NCBI GenBank assembly: GCA_023439125.1
Contig: JAEXOU010000012.1
Span: forward strand, 1 to 64,000
Direction of reading: 5' to 3'
DNA: 64,000 nt
Source: Bacillota bacterium
Lineage (GTDB): Bacteria; Bacillota; Clostridia; Lachnospirales; Lachnospiraceae
In this document: in pieces, positions 44,274 through 53,246 of the stretch
Numbering within the stretch: the first letter of the stretch is position 1
Layout of the letters: the number at the start of each line of letters is the position of its first letter
The notes under the pieces: model-generated
What the model saw: the letters and a program-made list of their open reading frames with translations, nothing else
Database searches by the model: none
Told to the model about the DNA's origin: nothing
Program-made: the position numbers and the translations under genes

Positions 44274-45404
44274 TATTTTCGATATTTGCTGAGCTCTGTT
44301 TTTGTATGTATGTTGAGCTTTGGCAATATAATAACCACTTTGTGCAATTCGTTCCGAATGTTCTACGTCATCCAATAACTCCTGTATGATATTTGGTAGT
44401 AACTCAATTTTACCCAATGAATACAGTCGAATATTTTCCCGATCAATAAAATTCTCAGTGATATATTTACTAGAATCAGTTAAGGAAATGGCACCATTCA
44501 GCATCGCTGCTGCAATTCTTTCTTGAAACCCATCTTTAAACCACGGCATGACATTAAGAGAAATTTTTGAATTTGCTACTGCTCTTAAGGAAGTTTGCCC
44601 ATAGCCTTCACATTGAATGAAGTTTGATTTTTTTGAAAAATCACATTTATCCCAACCGCTTCCAAAGACATGAATTGGAATTCCAGCCTCCACAATCGTT
44701 TGCACTATTTTTTCTCGATAGAAAGCTCTCATATAGCGGCTAACATCTTTTGTACAGAAAAGAATATCCTGGAATTGCTGATCATCAACATCAATACTAT
44801 GATTATTTATGGCAATTGTTAGGCTCTCCTCTAGTGTTAACGATGGATTGGAATGTATTATATCCACCATCTCTAATGCGATATTCTTTATTGGACCTGG
44901 TTGCTCTTGAATACTTTTCATTACATCTGTTGCCATAAGATTCGATCCTGTAAATACAAGATCGATTGTTCTTTGGCGATATGGTACAATGTCCTCAACA
45001 CAACTTCCGGATAGTGGAACGAAATCCACATGAGTAATGTTAGGAAAAAATCTTCTTACATAGTCTACATTATTGCGATCACAACATAAGACAAAGGTAT
45101 TCTCATCCCCTTGTTGTAAGCGTTCCATATGATGGATTGGATGATCAAAAATCCAAGTACAGTATTTTGTCTTCATTAGCTTTCGAACTGCTGGTGACAT
45201 AAATATTCCATTACAAGTAAGAACAAAATCATAAGAATGGTTCTGTATTGTTTCAATTAACTCATCTTGAAAAGCTTTGGAAGTCCCGTCTAAAACAGTA
45301 CAGCGATTTCCCTCCTGTTCAAACGCGATGGCAAGCTCATCAATATAAATTCTCATTGCATCATATTGAGAAATTCCTTTAATCATTAAGATATTTTTAC
45401 TCAA
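44259..45404 (-). CDS. CgeB-like glycosyltransferase
   Basis: A 381-aa protein with two Rossmann-like halves. N-terminal half: ILMIKGISQYDAMRIYIDEL, TCNGIFMSPAVRKLM and WIFDHPIHHM. C-terminal half: IPIHVFGSGW, GYGQTSLRAVANSKISLNVMPWFKDGFQERIAAAMLNGAISLTD and AQHTYKNRAQQI, the nucleotide-sugar pattern of CgeB/GT4-type enzymes. The acceptor is probably flagellin or a surface polymer, from context. The start codon is TTG, with AGGGG 8 nt upstream, and it overlaps the GT2 gene by 8 nt. Last gene of the orf103-maf-pseB-GT2-cgeB run. Confidence 0.75.
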   Translation of the reverse strand: MSKNILMIKGISQYDAMRIYIDELAIAFEQEGNRCTVLDGTSKAFQDELIETIQNHSYDFVLTCNGIFMSPAVRKLMKTKYCTWIFDHPIHHMERLQQGDENTFVLCCDRNNVDYVRRFFPNITHVDFVPLSGSCVEDIVPYRQRTIDLVFTGSNLMATDVMKSIQEQPGPIKNIALEMVDIIHSNPSLTLEESLTIAINNHSIDVDDQQFQDILFCTKDVSRYMRAFYREKIVQTIVEAGIPIHVFGSGWDKCDFSKKSNFIQCEGYGQTSLRAVANSKISLNVMPWFKDGFQERIAAAMLNGAISLTDSSKYITENFIDRENIRLYSLGKIELLPNIIQELLDDVEHSERIAQSGYYIAKAQHTYKNRAQQISKILTKM

Positions 45405-46431
45405 CTTTTTCTACCCCTATATCTTTTCTTAAGCTATTCGTAAGCTGGTTTAATTCCGATTGCGATAAATCCATTTCAACTGTCCTCAACAAATACTGCT
45501 CTAGTTTTGTTAATTCACTCTCTAGATAGCAATTTTTTGTGTAATTGGGAAACTCAGTTTTTAGTGTTGACTGCATATAACTCAAAATCTTCGGTGTAAA
45601 GTCATTACATCTAGATAGAAAAATATATAAAGTATTCAAATAAAATACCTTTATAAAATGAAATTCTAATTCGCTCTTATATTTTTCGAAAAGCTCTAGC
45701 TTTTTATAGCGCTCAAGCCGGTTCAATTCAACTAAAAAGCGATCAAAATGTCGGTCACATGTCGATTGCATCGTTGTTGATTGCGGATTGACAAAATAGT
45801 AATATAATTTGTCCTCCAATTCATAATATCTCGTTAAGTGTAAGCTAAATTGATCCTTCCAATCGATATCCTCATAATAACACTGTTCTGGAAAGAAAAT
45901 CTGATATTCTTGCATGAGCGAAGTACGATAAAGCTTTCCAGAAACATAACCAGGACAACCATGTAAGACGAGTTTTCTTTTTTGAAGCTCCGAAGAATAA
46001 TCATAAAAAAAACCTTTTCCTGTCTTTTCCTTGATTGTATCATTATCTGAAACAGCACGATGATATCCACAACCAATCGCATCCAAATTCATAGCTGTAA
46101 TCTTTGTGTACATCAACTCAAGCATTGTGCTTTCAATCCAGTCATCCGCATCGATAAAGCTTATGTATGGAGAGGTTACATAGCATAGTCCAGTATTTCT
46201 TGCTGCTCCTTGTTTTTTGTTTTTTTCATGTTGAATTAAAACAAAATTATCGGGATATTTTTGCTCCCACTCGAGCAATATGTTCCAGGTTGAGTCATAT
46301 GAGGCATCATCAATAACAATAACTTCTAGATTTTCTATTCCAATCGTTTGGTTTACAATGCTAGTCAAACAACGATTTATATATTTCTCTACATTAAAAC
46401 ATGGTATTACAAGACTTACTAACTTCCCCAT
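45397..46431 (-). CDS. GT2-family glycosyltransferase
   Basis: A 344-aa family 2 glycosyltransferase. LVSLVIPCFNVEKYINRCLTS (4-24), VIVIDDASYDSTW, the DxD-like SFIDADDWIE (near 88-97) and GCPGYVSGKLYR with CYYEDIDW follow the GT2 pattern. The C-terminal ~130 residues are helical. The acceptor and donor sugar are unknown; it lies between pseB and the CgeB-like gene, which points to flagellin or surface glycan assembly. ATG is preceded by AGGGAG. Confidence 0.85.
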   Translation of the reverse strand: MGKLVSLVIPCFNVEKYINRCLTSIVNQTIGIENLEVIVIDDASYDSTWNILLEWEQKYPDNFVLIQHEKNKKQGAARNTGLCYVTSPYISFIDADDWIESTMLELMYTKITAMNLDAIGCGYHRAVSDNDTIKEKTGKGFFYDYSSELQKRKLVLHGCPGYVSGKLYRTSLMQEYQIFFPEQCYYEDIDWKDQFSLHLTRYYELEDKLYYYFVNPQSTTMQSTCDRHFDRFLVELNRLERYKKLELFEKYKSELEFHFIKVFYLNTLYIFLSRCNDFTPKILSYMQSTLKTEFPNYTKNCYLESELTKLEQYLLRTVEMDLSQSELNQLTNSLRKDIGVEKVE

Positions 46432-46446
46432 ACCAATCTCCCTAAT

Positions 46447-47439
46447 TTAGATTGCTTTTATACTTTCTCTTAACTGTTCTACACTTAACCATTCTGCATT
46501 CGTCTCAGAGTTATATTCAAACCCTTCTGTTACTAACTTTCCACCCTCGGTAAAATAGCGTTTTACATCCCACCACTCAAAATGAGGATAGATAATATAA
46601 TGTTTGTCATACTCATAAGTTGATCTAGAATCGTCTTTTGTTACCATAACCTCATGAAGTTTTTCTCCTTCACGTATACCAATTTCCTTAATCTTGCAGT
46701 TTGGTAACATTGCTTCTGCTAAATCAGTGATTTTAAAGGAAGGTATTTTCGATATATAAGTTTCTCCACCTTTTGACTCACTTAATGCCTTAAATACGAG
46801 CTCTACTCCTTGTTCTAATGTGATCCAAAAGCGTGTCATTCGAACATCAGTAATTGGTAACTCTGTCTCCCCATTCTGAATTAAACGATCGAAAATAGGA
46901 ATAATGGAACCTCTGCTTCCAGCAACATTTCCGTAACGAACAACAGAAAATGTTGTGCCGTTCATGCCTTTATATGCATTCGCTGCAATGAACAATTTAT
47001 CCGATACTAACTTTGTCCCACCGTAGAGATTAATTGGATTTACTGCCTTATCCGTTGAAAGCGCTACTACCTTTTTAACACCACAATCTAGTGCAGCATC
47101 GATTACATTCTGTGCTCCATGAATGTTTGTTTTGATTGCCTCAAATGGATTATATTCACACGTTGGTACCTGCTTCATCGCCGCTGCATGAATTACATAA
47201 TCTACACCATTAAATGCACGATAAAGACGTTCCTTATCTCGCACATCTCCGATAAAGAAACGTACACGAGACATATCTACCTTGTCTTGATACTCTGCTT
47301 TCATATTGGATTGCTTAAATTCATCACGAGAATAGATGATTACCTTTTTTGGTGAATAACTCGCGAATATCATCTCTAAAAATTTCTTTCCAAAAGAACC
47401 AGTTCCTCCAGTAATTAAAATCGTTTTATTGTTTAACAT
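46447..47439 (-). CDS. pseB: UDP-N-acetylglucosamine 4,6-dehydratase (inverting), PseB-like
   Basis: First enzyme of pseudaminic-acid synthesis, turning UDP-GlcNAc into the 4-keto-6-deoxy sugar with C5 inversion. The 330-aa SDR has the NAD loop TGGTGSFGKKF (9-19), IGDVRDKERL, VIHAAAMKQVP and the catalytic NLYGGTKL (YxxxK type), typical of PseB/FlaA1. ATG 47439 has AAGGAG; the frame extends 13 codons further up without one. It begins inside the last codons of maf (14-nt overlap). pseC and pseG, normally next in the pathway, are not in this window. Confidence 0.9.
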   Translation of the reverse strand: MLNNKTILITGGTGSFGKKFLEMIFASYSPKKVIIYSRDEFKQSNMKAEYQDKVDMSRVRFFIGDVRDKERLYRAFNGVDYVIHAAAMKQVPTCEYNPFEAIKTNIHGAQNVIDAALDCGVKKVVALSTDKAVNPINLYGGTKLVSDKLFIAANAYKGMNGTTFSVVRYGNVAGSRGSIIPIFDRLIQNGETELPITDVRMTRFWITLEQGVELVFKALSESKGGETYISKIPSFKITDLAEAMLPNCKIKEIGIREGEKLHEVMVTKDDSRSTYEYDKHYIIYPHFEWWDVKRYFTEGGKLVTEGFEYNSETNAEWLSVEQLRESIKAI

Positions 47440-49288
47440 TTCTTTCTCTCCTTGTATGATTAAAATTATCGAGTGCATCCTTCAATAAAGGTTCAATTTC
47501 ACGTGAGGCTGATTGAATCGACTGAAATACTAGTTTTGTCGTTTCATATGTTCTTACAAAATCATCTTCATCCTTACCAACATTACACATCTTTTCAATC
47601 TCTGTAAATGTATCATGCTTTACATAATTATCAAGAAGAGGATATACACATCTTGAGGCTACTGATTGATTGGCACTCACAATTTCTTTCGCCATTAACT
47701 CAATTTTTTTGCTGTAATTCGGTTTATCCCTTAATCGAATTGCTTCTTCACAATTATGAATTATGTTCGCTGCCTGTTCAGGCAATTCTATACTGTCCTC
47801 ATAGGCATTCTTTAAATACTGTCTTGCCGCTTCTAGCTCATTTGGGCCAAAGGTAAGGGGTATCTGATTAAGAATTGCTGTAACATCGATATCTGTTGTA
47901 CAATATTGTTTAATTGCGTCTTTTAAAGTCATTATTTCAGTTCCATGAATTAATGCTCCACCTTCTGTAGCATCAATCACACGACCACTATTCTTTGTCT
48001 CATCAATTGAGTTTTCAAACCACTTTAGGTAAATAAACCAATCATGACGTGATTTTACTTGTGTTCCATCGATTCCTTCCACATAGCAGACTCCATCTTC
48101 CTCACTTTGGATATTACATATATCACCGTCTGCATGTGTTACATTTCCTTTATACGCCAAGTCTTGACCAATCAATATAATTGTATTAAATTCAAGTGAT
48201 TTACATATAGAAAATGCTGCGGTTGCAACGGAACCTCCTGTATTTAAAACTGATATCTGGTGTCCAAGTGATTGATATAAGCCCTCAATAAAATCATTGT
48301 TACCAAACCAGATCTTTCTTCCATTATGCTTACATAATGCTTCTCGGTTGGAATTCAACCCACAAAACATAGGGATAAATTCGAAATCCGTATGATCAAA
48401 ATAATTAGGTGGTTTCTTAGGATCTAGCGTAACTGCAAAATCTGCTACAATACCATGTTTATGCAGATAACGAAGTGCGGTATCCGTTGCAAGAATAATC
48501 GCCTTCCCCTTTGCCTTTTTTAAGTCCTCTATATTATGATCCAAAGAAGGTCCCGCGGAAACAATAATTACCGGAACATCCTTTGGAAGTTTTCCTTTTA
48601 ATTCTAATAAGTAATTTGATTCTGGTAAATATCTATAGTTATCGATTGTATTTTTAACAATATCAATACCAAAATAAGCTTCTGTATTTCGATTTACTAA
48701 AGTACGAAATTCATTTTCATCAAGCTTAATGCGGTATTCTCTATACTCATCTGTAAAACACTTATCGTATTGAGGATGAATGCATTTTAACTGAGATTTC
48801 AGATTCATCCAATGCACATATTGCGATAGCAAAACTCCAAACATTGATTTGCTCAACATCGGAATCGCAATACTAACTCTAATGTCACTAAGAATATCTC
48901 TCATATCATAGTTAGCTAAAACATGTTGAAATAATTGATAACTCGGCTCCACAACAATAATGTGGTCGCCTTTTTTTAACTTATCACATAATTCTCTTAA
49001 GAAATATCCGTTTCCTAGCCCGAACATCTGAACTACAATATTAATACCATCAAGCTCAAACTGTTTTCCCCAGCGCTTTGCTTCTTCAAGCGGTCGATAA
49101 TTTGAGTTTAACCGATATTCTTGCTTGTCTTTAATAATCTTTGTATATAAATTTTCGTATCGACTTGGTTCGGTTATCATCGTTATCGTTGGTTCTTTTT
49201 CCTTCAATGGCTCATAATCTTTGATATAGGAATAAAGACGAGGTCTCACTTGTTTTATGCATTCCATATTCATCTCATAATAGTTCAT
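47426..49288 (-). CDS. Motility-associated factor glycosyltransferase (Maf, DUF115)
   Basis: A 620-aa flagellin nonulosonic-acid transferase of the Maf type. N-terminal half: VVQMFGLGNGYFLREL and HIIVVEPSYQLFQ. Central DUF115 domain: PVIIVSAGPSLDHNIEDLKKAK (about 234), ILATDTALRYLHKHGIVADFAVTLDP, then GGSVATAAFSICKSL and IILIGQDLAYKG near 365-385. A helical C-terminus follows. Maf enzymes transfer CMP-activated pseudaminic or related acids to flagellin. It lies beside pseB and the 103-aa gene, and 0.5 kb from the flagellin gene, fitting that role. Confidence 0.9.
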   Translation of the reverse strand: MNYYEMNMECIKQVRPRLYSYIKDYEPLKEKEPTITMITEPSRYENLYTKIIKDKQEYRLNSNYRPLEEAKRWGKQFELDGINIVVQMFGLGNGYFLRELCDKLKKGDHIIVVEPSYQLFQHVLANYDMRDILSDIRVSIAIPMLSKSMFGVLLSQYVHWMNLKSQLKCIHPQYDKCFTDEYREYRIKLDENEFRTLVNRNTEAYFGIDIVKNTIDNYRYLPESNYLLELKGKLPKDVPVIIVSAGPSLDHNIEDLKKAKGKAIILATDTALRYLHKHGIVADFAVTLDPKKPPNYFDHTDFEFIPMFCGLNSNREALCKHNGRKIWFGNNDFIEGLYQSLGHQISVLNTGGSVATAAFSICKSLEFNTIILIGQDLAYKGNVTHADGDICNIQSEEDGVCYVEGIDGTQVKSRHDWFIYLKWFENSIDETKNSGRVIDATEGGALIHGTEIMTLKDAIKQYCTTDIDVTAILNQIPLTFGPNELEAARQYLKNAYEDSIELPEQAANIIHNCEEAIRLRDKPNYSKKIELMAKEIVSANQSVASRCVYPLLDNYVKHDTFTEIEKMCNVGKDEDDFVRTYETTKLVFQSIQSASREIEPLLKDALDNFNHTRRERNVKQ

Positions 49289-49300
49289 AGGGCACCTACC

Positions 49301-49612
49301 TTATAGTTGTTTCTCTACTGTTCCTAATATTTCTATTAAATCATAATTGATAATATCAGCCAAAAGTACTTCATCTCTAGCTTCCAAAGCATTCATAGCA
49401 TCTGTTAAAATAGATAAATACTTGTTCTCATCAAATTCAATCGTAGGATTCGATTGTTTCAACTCAAAAATATGCACAGATAACGTAGAAATTTCATTAA
49501 TTAGCTTTCCAAACAATTCGAAAGCCTCCTGATTATTTTGTTGATAAAACATATCTGCATTTGCCTGAATTTGTTTCATCAGCGTGCACAATGTTTCTTT
49601 GGATAAACCCAT
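49301..49612 (-). CDS. Small helical protein upstream of maf
   Basis: A 103-aa all-helical protein, function unknown. It has the end motif ALEARDEVLLADIINYDLIEIL, which is mirrored by AIRTKDYIFLADLLELQ within the N-terminal domain of the protein at 31412. The amphipathic helices resemble small flagellar chaperones (FliS/FliT-like), but this is a pattern comparison only. GGAGG precedes the ATG; it is 12 bp upstream of maf and behind a sigma-A promoter. Most likely a Maf partner or carrier, which is inference. Confidence 0.65.
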   Translation of the reverse strand: MGLSKETLCTLMKQIQANADMFYQQNNQEAFELFGKLINEISTLSVHIFELKQSNPTIEFDENKYLSILTDAMNALEARDEVLLADIINYDLIEILGTVEKQL

Positions 49613-49654
49613 CCACTTTACCTCCTACACTAACTTCGTTTACATACTAAATTT

Positions 49655-49683
49655 ATTCTATACTTTTTGTCAAATAAGGTCAA
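49655..49683 (-). promoter_or_regulatory. Promoter of the orf103-maf unit
   Basis: Minus-strand TTGACC (49678-49683) and TAGAAT (49655-49660) at 17 bp, a sigma-A type sequence. No sigma-D motif is present, so glycosylation genes may not be limited to the late flagellar stage. Confidence 0.6.
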
Positions 49684-49703
49684 TATTATTGAACCTATGA
49701 TAT

Positions 49704-49740
49704 AAGAAAAAAATGGGACCGACCATAAGGTCGATCCCAT
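49704..49740 (-). terminator. Flagellin terminator
   Basis: Minus-strand ATGGGATCGACC-TTAT-GGTCGGTCCCAT with TTTTTTCTT, 13 bp after the flagellin stop; a very stable stem. Confidence 0.92.
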
Positions 49741-49753
49741 AAAGTCTTACGAA

Positions 49754-50581
49754 TTACTGAAGTAAGGATAATACACCTTGAGTAGACTGATTAGCCTGAG
49801 CCAACATTGACTGAGCTGCCTGCTGTAAGATATTATTCTTAGAGTAGTTAACCATCTCTTCAGCCATATCAACATCACGAATACGAGATTCAGCGGACTG
49901 TAAGTTTTCAGCAGTGTTATCTGCATTTGCAATTGTATGCTCTAATCTGTTCTGGATAGCACCAAGAGCAGAACGCTGTGTAGATACTTGCGTAATAGCA
50001 TCGTTTACAGTTGAGATAACTGCAGAAATAGCTGAACCATCAGTAGCGCCACTGATTGTAGTACCAACGTCTGTTACAGCTAAGCTATCAGCTGTCATTG
50101 CACTAATAGAGAAGGAAATCAACTGGTCTTTATTAGCACCAACTTGAAGTTTCTTATTCTGGAATCCACCACTTAATAATTTCATTGTATTGAATTCAGT
50201 CTGTTCTGCAATACGATCAATTTCAGATGTTAATGCATGAACTTCTTTTGCAATCGCTTCACGATCTGCAGTAACGTTTGTATCGTTCGCTGCCTGAACT
50301 GTTAATTCTCTCATTCTTTGAAGAACGCTCTGTACTTCGTTTAATGCACCTTCAGCGGTCTGTACTAAAGAAATACCATCCTGTGCGTTTGTGGAAGCTT
50401 GTTCAAGACCACGAATCTGTCCACGCATTTTTTCGGAAATGGAAAGACCAGCTGCGTCATCGCCTGCACGATTAATTCTGTAACCAGAAGAAAGTTTTTC
50501 AGAGTTCTTTGCTAAACTACCAGTTGTGATTCCTAACTGTCTGTTTGTATTAGCGGCTGTCATGTTATGTTGTACTATCAT
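49754..50581 (-). CDS. hag: Flagellin
   Basis: Filament subunit of 275 aa, with the N-terminal D0/D1 (MIVQHNMTAANTNRQLG, NSEKLSSGYRINRAGDDAAGLSISEKMRGQIRGL) and C-terminal D1/D0 (GAIQNRLEHTI... and DMAEEMVNYSKNNILQQAAQSMLAQANQ). The variable domain is small (about residues 150-200) and Ser/Thr-rich, TTISGATDGSA, the likely target of O-glycosylation. A frame to 50611 exists, but ATG 50581 has AAGGAGG. Its own sigma-D promoter, CsrA-type leader hairpin and strong terminator make it a single-gene unit. Confidence 0.96.
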   Translation of the reverse strand: MIVQHNMTAANTNRQLGITTGSLAKNSEKLSSGYRINRAGDDAAGLSISEKMRGQIRGLEQASTNAQDGISLVQTAEGALNEVQSVLQRMRELTVQAANDTNVTADREAIAKEVHALTSEIDRIAEQTEFNTMKLLSGGFQNKKLQVGANKDQLISFSISAMTADSLAVTDVGTTISGATDGSAISAVISTVNDAITQVSTQRSALGAIQNRLEHTIANADNTAENLQSAESRIRDVDMAEEMVNYSKNNILQQAAQSMLAQANQSTQGVLSLLQ

Positions 50582-50586
50582 ATAGA

Positions 50587-50622
50587 TTCCTCCTTGAATT
50601 TTTAGTAGCATCCATGCTACTA
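50587..50622 (-). promoter_or_regulatory. CsrA-type binding region in the flagellin leader
   Basis: Minus strand TAGTAGCA-TGGA-TGCTACTA (50603-50622) is an 8-bp stem with GGA in a 4-nt loop, the preferred CsrA target, 7 bp upstream of a second GGA in the Shine-Dalgarno AAGGAGGAA (50587-50595). This matches the two-site layout known in Bacillus hag. csrA and fliW are 3.5 kb away. Confidence 0.75.
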
Positions 50623-50704
50623 GATAATAATTAATTAGTTGATTAGTTATTTTTTGGTAGTATTGGTATTGTTTTATTAAGTAAATTGTTTTTACTTATC
50701 TTAT

Positions 50705-50731
50705 ATATCGGAGAAAATAGAATTTACTTTA
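50705..50731 (-). promoter_or_regulatory. Flagellin sigma-D (sigma-28) promoter
   Basis: Minus-strand TAAA (50728-50731), exactly 15 bp, then TCCGATAT (50705-50712); consensus TAAA-N15-GCCGATAT. It sits between the fliT-like stop and the flagellin leader. Confidence 0.88.
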
Positions 50732-50748
50732 TACCTTTTTATAATTTT

Positions 50749-51240
50749 TTATTTTTTTTTGTCGTAAAAGTAAGATTGTCCTTGTGTCTTTCCAGTCATA
50801 TTCTTATAGTAAGTAGAAACGGTCTTATTACTTACTTTAAACTGTTTAATCTCTTGTTTTTTATTTCGAGAAAATACTTCGAATTTCAGCTTATTATTTT
50901 GTTCCAACGTTTGTATTTTAACGCTTAATTCTGTTACTTTAACAATACTTTGTTGTAATTGCTCAATCTCATCTTTGTAAAACTTCTTATCCTGTTGAAC
51001 AATTTCTTTGATTTTAGCGTAAACAGAATCAAAGCCAGCATCCATTTCATTGAGTTGTCGAATCAATGGTTCCTTCTTCAGTACGCATTGTTCCATTATT
51101 TCAATTGTTGTTTTCTCATTCGTAAATGAAAGATTTTGTTCTTCCGTGATTGATAAGATCTGTTCTAGAATCGCAACTTTACGTGTTAAGCTACTATTTA
51201 GCATTTGTAAGTAGGTTGATATCATTTGCCTCTCTTCCAT
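50749..51240 (-). CDS. FliT-like flagellar protein
   Basis: A 163-aa helical, highly charged protein with no membrane segment. The first two thirds form coiled-coil-like helices (NSSLTRKVAILEQIL, EQLQQSIVKVTELSVKIQTLEQNN) and a basic tail ends YFYDKKK. Position after fliS and before flagellin matches FliT-type or FlgN-type export chaperones, but residue-level recognition is weak. ATG 51240 has GGTAGGA upstream; an ATG five codons later is possible. Probably co-transcribed with flaG-fliD-fliS. Confidence 0.65.
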   Translation of the reverse strand: MEERQMISTYLQMLNSSLTRKVAILEQILSITEEQNLSFTNEKTTIEIMEQCVLKKEPLIRQLNEMDAGFDSVYAKIKEIVQQDKKFYKDEIEQLQQSIVKVTELSVKIQTLEQNNKLKFEVFSRNKKQEIKQFKVSNKTVSTYYKNMTGKTQGQSYFYDKKK

Positions 51241-51269
51241 GGAATCCTACCTTTCTAATTCATAGTCTC

Positions 51270-51650
51270 TTACTGAACATAAAGCTTATTCTTTCTCATG
51301 ACTTCTTTCCATGTATCTCTCATTTCACGGATATAGCGTAGTGCATCTTCAGCTATTTCTATATCTGCCTTTATGTTAGCTTCAACTAAACGTCGATTAA
51401 TATATTCGTAAACACGGTCAAAATCATTGGCGATTGGATACTTAAAATCTAAAGTTAGGCGTAATTGCGTAATGATTTTCTGTGCTTTCTGACTATTTAT
51501 ATTCCTACTTTGGACATCACCATTTTCCATTGCATAAATTGCTTTGTTGCAAAACTTAATAGCTCCCTCATAAAGCATAAGCGTAAGTTCTGCTGGAGAT
51601 GCAGTATTTACTTTTGTTCCCTGATAAGCTGCCGCTGCATTGAATGTCAT
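51270..51650 (-). CDS. fliS: Flagellin export chaperone FliS
   Basis: A 126-aa helical chaperone that keeps flagellin from polymerising in the cytoplasm before export. AYQGTKVNTASPAELTLMLYEGAIKFCNKAI at the N-terminus is the family hallmark, and AEDALRYIREMRDTWKEVM closes it. AGGAGG precedes the ATG. The order fliD-fliS is standard. Confidence 0.95.
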   Translation of the reverse strand: MTFNAAAAYQGTKVNTASPAELTLMLYEGAIKFCNKAIYAMENGDVQSRNINSQKAQKIITQLRLTLDFKYPIANDFDRVYEYINRRLVEANIKADIEIAEDALRYIREMRDTWKEVMRKNKLYVQ

Positions 51651-51683
51651 AATAATCCTCCTGTATTCGATCCTATTAAATGG

Positions 51684-53237
51684 TTAATTTCCCATTCCCA
51701 TTAGGGACATTAATGAATTCGATGTCGAATTAGTTTTTGATAACGCAGTTTCCATTGCTGTAAACTGATCATAATAACGATTCTCTAGTGTATTTAATCG
51801 GTCCTCCATATCACTAAGATCTGATTTATATCCACTTAATACAGTCTTCATCTCTTTATCATTATAAAATGTAAGTGCACTGCTAAGCGTTGTGGCTTTC
51901 ATTTTATCTGTTAATTCAGTGTATAAGTTAGATACTAGAGTTGACAGTGTTGTCATAACAGCATCTGGATTCTCTTGTAGTGCTTTCATTAATTTATCAT
52001 CTTTCCCACTAGAAACGCTATCATCTTTGTCTCCATCGATATGAAGCAATCCCTTTTCAGTATAGTCACTTGTATTAATTCCAAATGTAGATAATGCATA
52101 ATTGATTCCATTATATTCCACCGAACTCATTAACGTATTTTTCATCGTACTAATTAGTGAACCTAAAGTATTATCTCTTCGAAGCAGGGAGTCTTTAATC
52201 TTAGTCTCCCATTTTTCAATCTCGTCTTCCGTCATCTCATCCTTTTGTTCACTTGTTAATGGATCATAACCTCTAGAAGAATCCGCATTATATAATTTGT
52301 TCATCTCTTTCAATACTTCATTATAATCTTTTATAAATTGCTTAATCGAGTCATAAACTGCCTGTGTATCTTGCTCAACACTTAATGTAATTGTCTCACC
52401 TTGCGCCGTTACACCATAGGCATGGACAGTTAAACCATTGACTTCAATTTCATTGGAACTACCTGTAATTATTGCACCATTATAGGTAATCTGACTGTTG
52501 GAAGCTTGTTTCAATGAAACAGAAGAATCTGCCATCGTATAAGACACATTTTCTTCATTTTCATCCATGGTTGCAACAATCTCAGATAAGCCAAGACCAG
52601 AAAGTTTATTCTCACCAGCTGTTACTGTTAAATCAGAAGCTGTCGTTATAGAAAATGCATTTTTAACACCACTCGCACTACTACTTAAGAAGAAACGTTG
52701 CTGTGCGGTATCAAAACTGGCTGTAATACCTGCCTCTTTTGCTGCATTTACAAAATCCTCTACGGTAGTATCACTTGATATTGCTAATTCTATCTGTACG
52801 TCAGTAGTTGAAAACGTCACGCTCTCACCAACAAGAGAATCATCAATATCTGATAGTAGTGTTTTTCCATCAATCTTTCCTTCATCCAAAGTTGTAATAC
52901 GATTTCCAGTAATATATTGAGCACTAGCTAGTTGATTGATCTGAACTTGATGTGAACCATTGACTGCAGAAGAGGAAGCTGTCACAGTTGCTTTTGCCTC
53001 ATTCGATGATACTACTTTTTTCGTACCATAAGAGCCTTGTAGCTTCATCTTACTAATTGACCCTGTATAAAGAGAATAGATTTTGGTATTTAAATCTTTC
53101 CATTTCTCTTGAGCCCATTCTTGTTTTGTTATCTTGTTTTCAATCTTTACTTTTTTTTGGCTTTGTGCACTCATTAATTCCTTCACAATACTATCAGTAT
53201 CCAAATTTGATACAAGACCTGTCATTCGAATTGGCAT
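51684..53237 (-). CDS. fliD: Flagellar filament capping protein FliD
   Basis: A 517-aa HAP2 protein that caps the growing filament. Start IRMTGLVSNLDTDSIVKELMSAQ (3-25) and C-terminal coiled coil ending LSKTNSTSNSLMSLMG. FliD_N and FliD_C domains are present; the middle is Ser/Thr-rich. It begins 9 bp after the flaG stop with AGGAGG overlapping. Confidence 0.95.
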   Translation of the reverse strand: MPIRMTGLVSNLDTDSIVKELMSAQSQKKVKIENKITKQEWAQEKWKDLNTKIYSLYTGSISKMKLQGSYGTKKVVSSNEAKATVTASSSAVNGSHQVQINQLASAQYITGNRITTLDEGKIDGKTLLSDIDDSLVGESVTFSTTDVQIELAISSDTTVEDFVNAAKEAGITASFDTAQQRFFLSSSASGVKNAFSITTASDLTVTAGENKLSGLGLSEIVATMDENEENVSYTMADSSVSLKQASNSQITYNGAIITGSSNEIEVNGLTVHAYGVTAQGETITLSVEQDTQAVYDSIKQFIKDYNEVLKEMNKLYNADSSRGYDPLTSEQKDEMTEDEIEKWETKIKDSLLRRDNTLGSLISTMKNTLMSSVEYNGINYALSTFGINTSDYTEKGLLHIDGDKDDSVSSGKDDKLMKALQENPDAVMTTLSTLVSNLYTELTDKMKATTLSSALTFYNDKEMKTVLSGYKSDLSDMEDRLNTLENRYYDQFTAMETALSKTNSTSNSLMSLMGMGN

Positions 53238-53246
53238 AGTTTCCTC

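Noticed and set aside
31412..49612. Prophage or integrative element covering the accessory region
   Set aside because: No integrase, att-like direct repeats or phage structural genes; the tRNA-Gly gene is not flanked by a partial copy.
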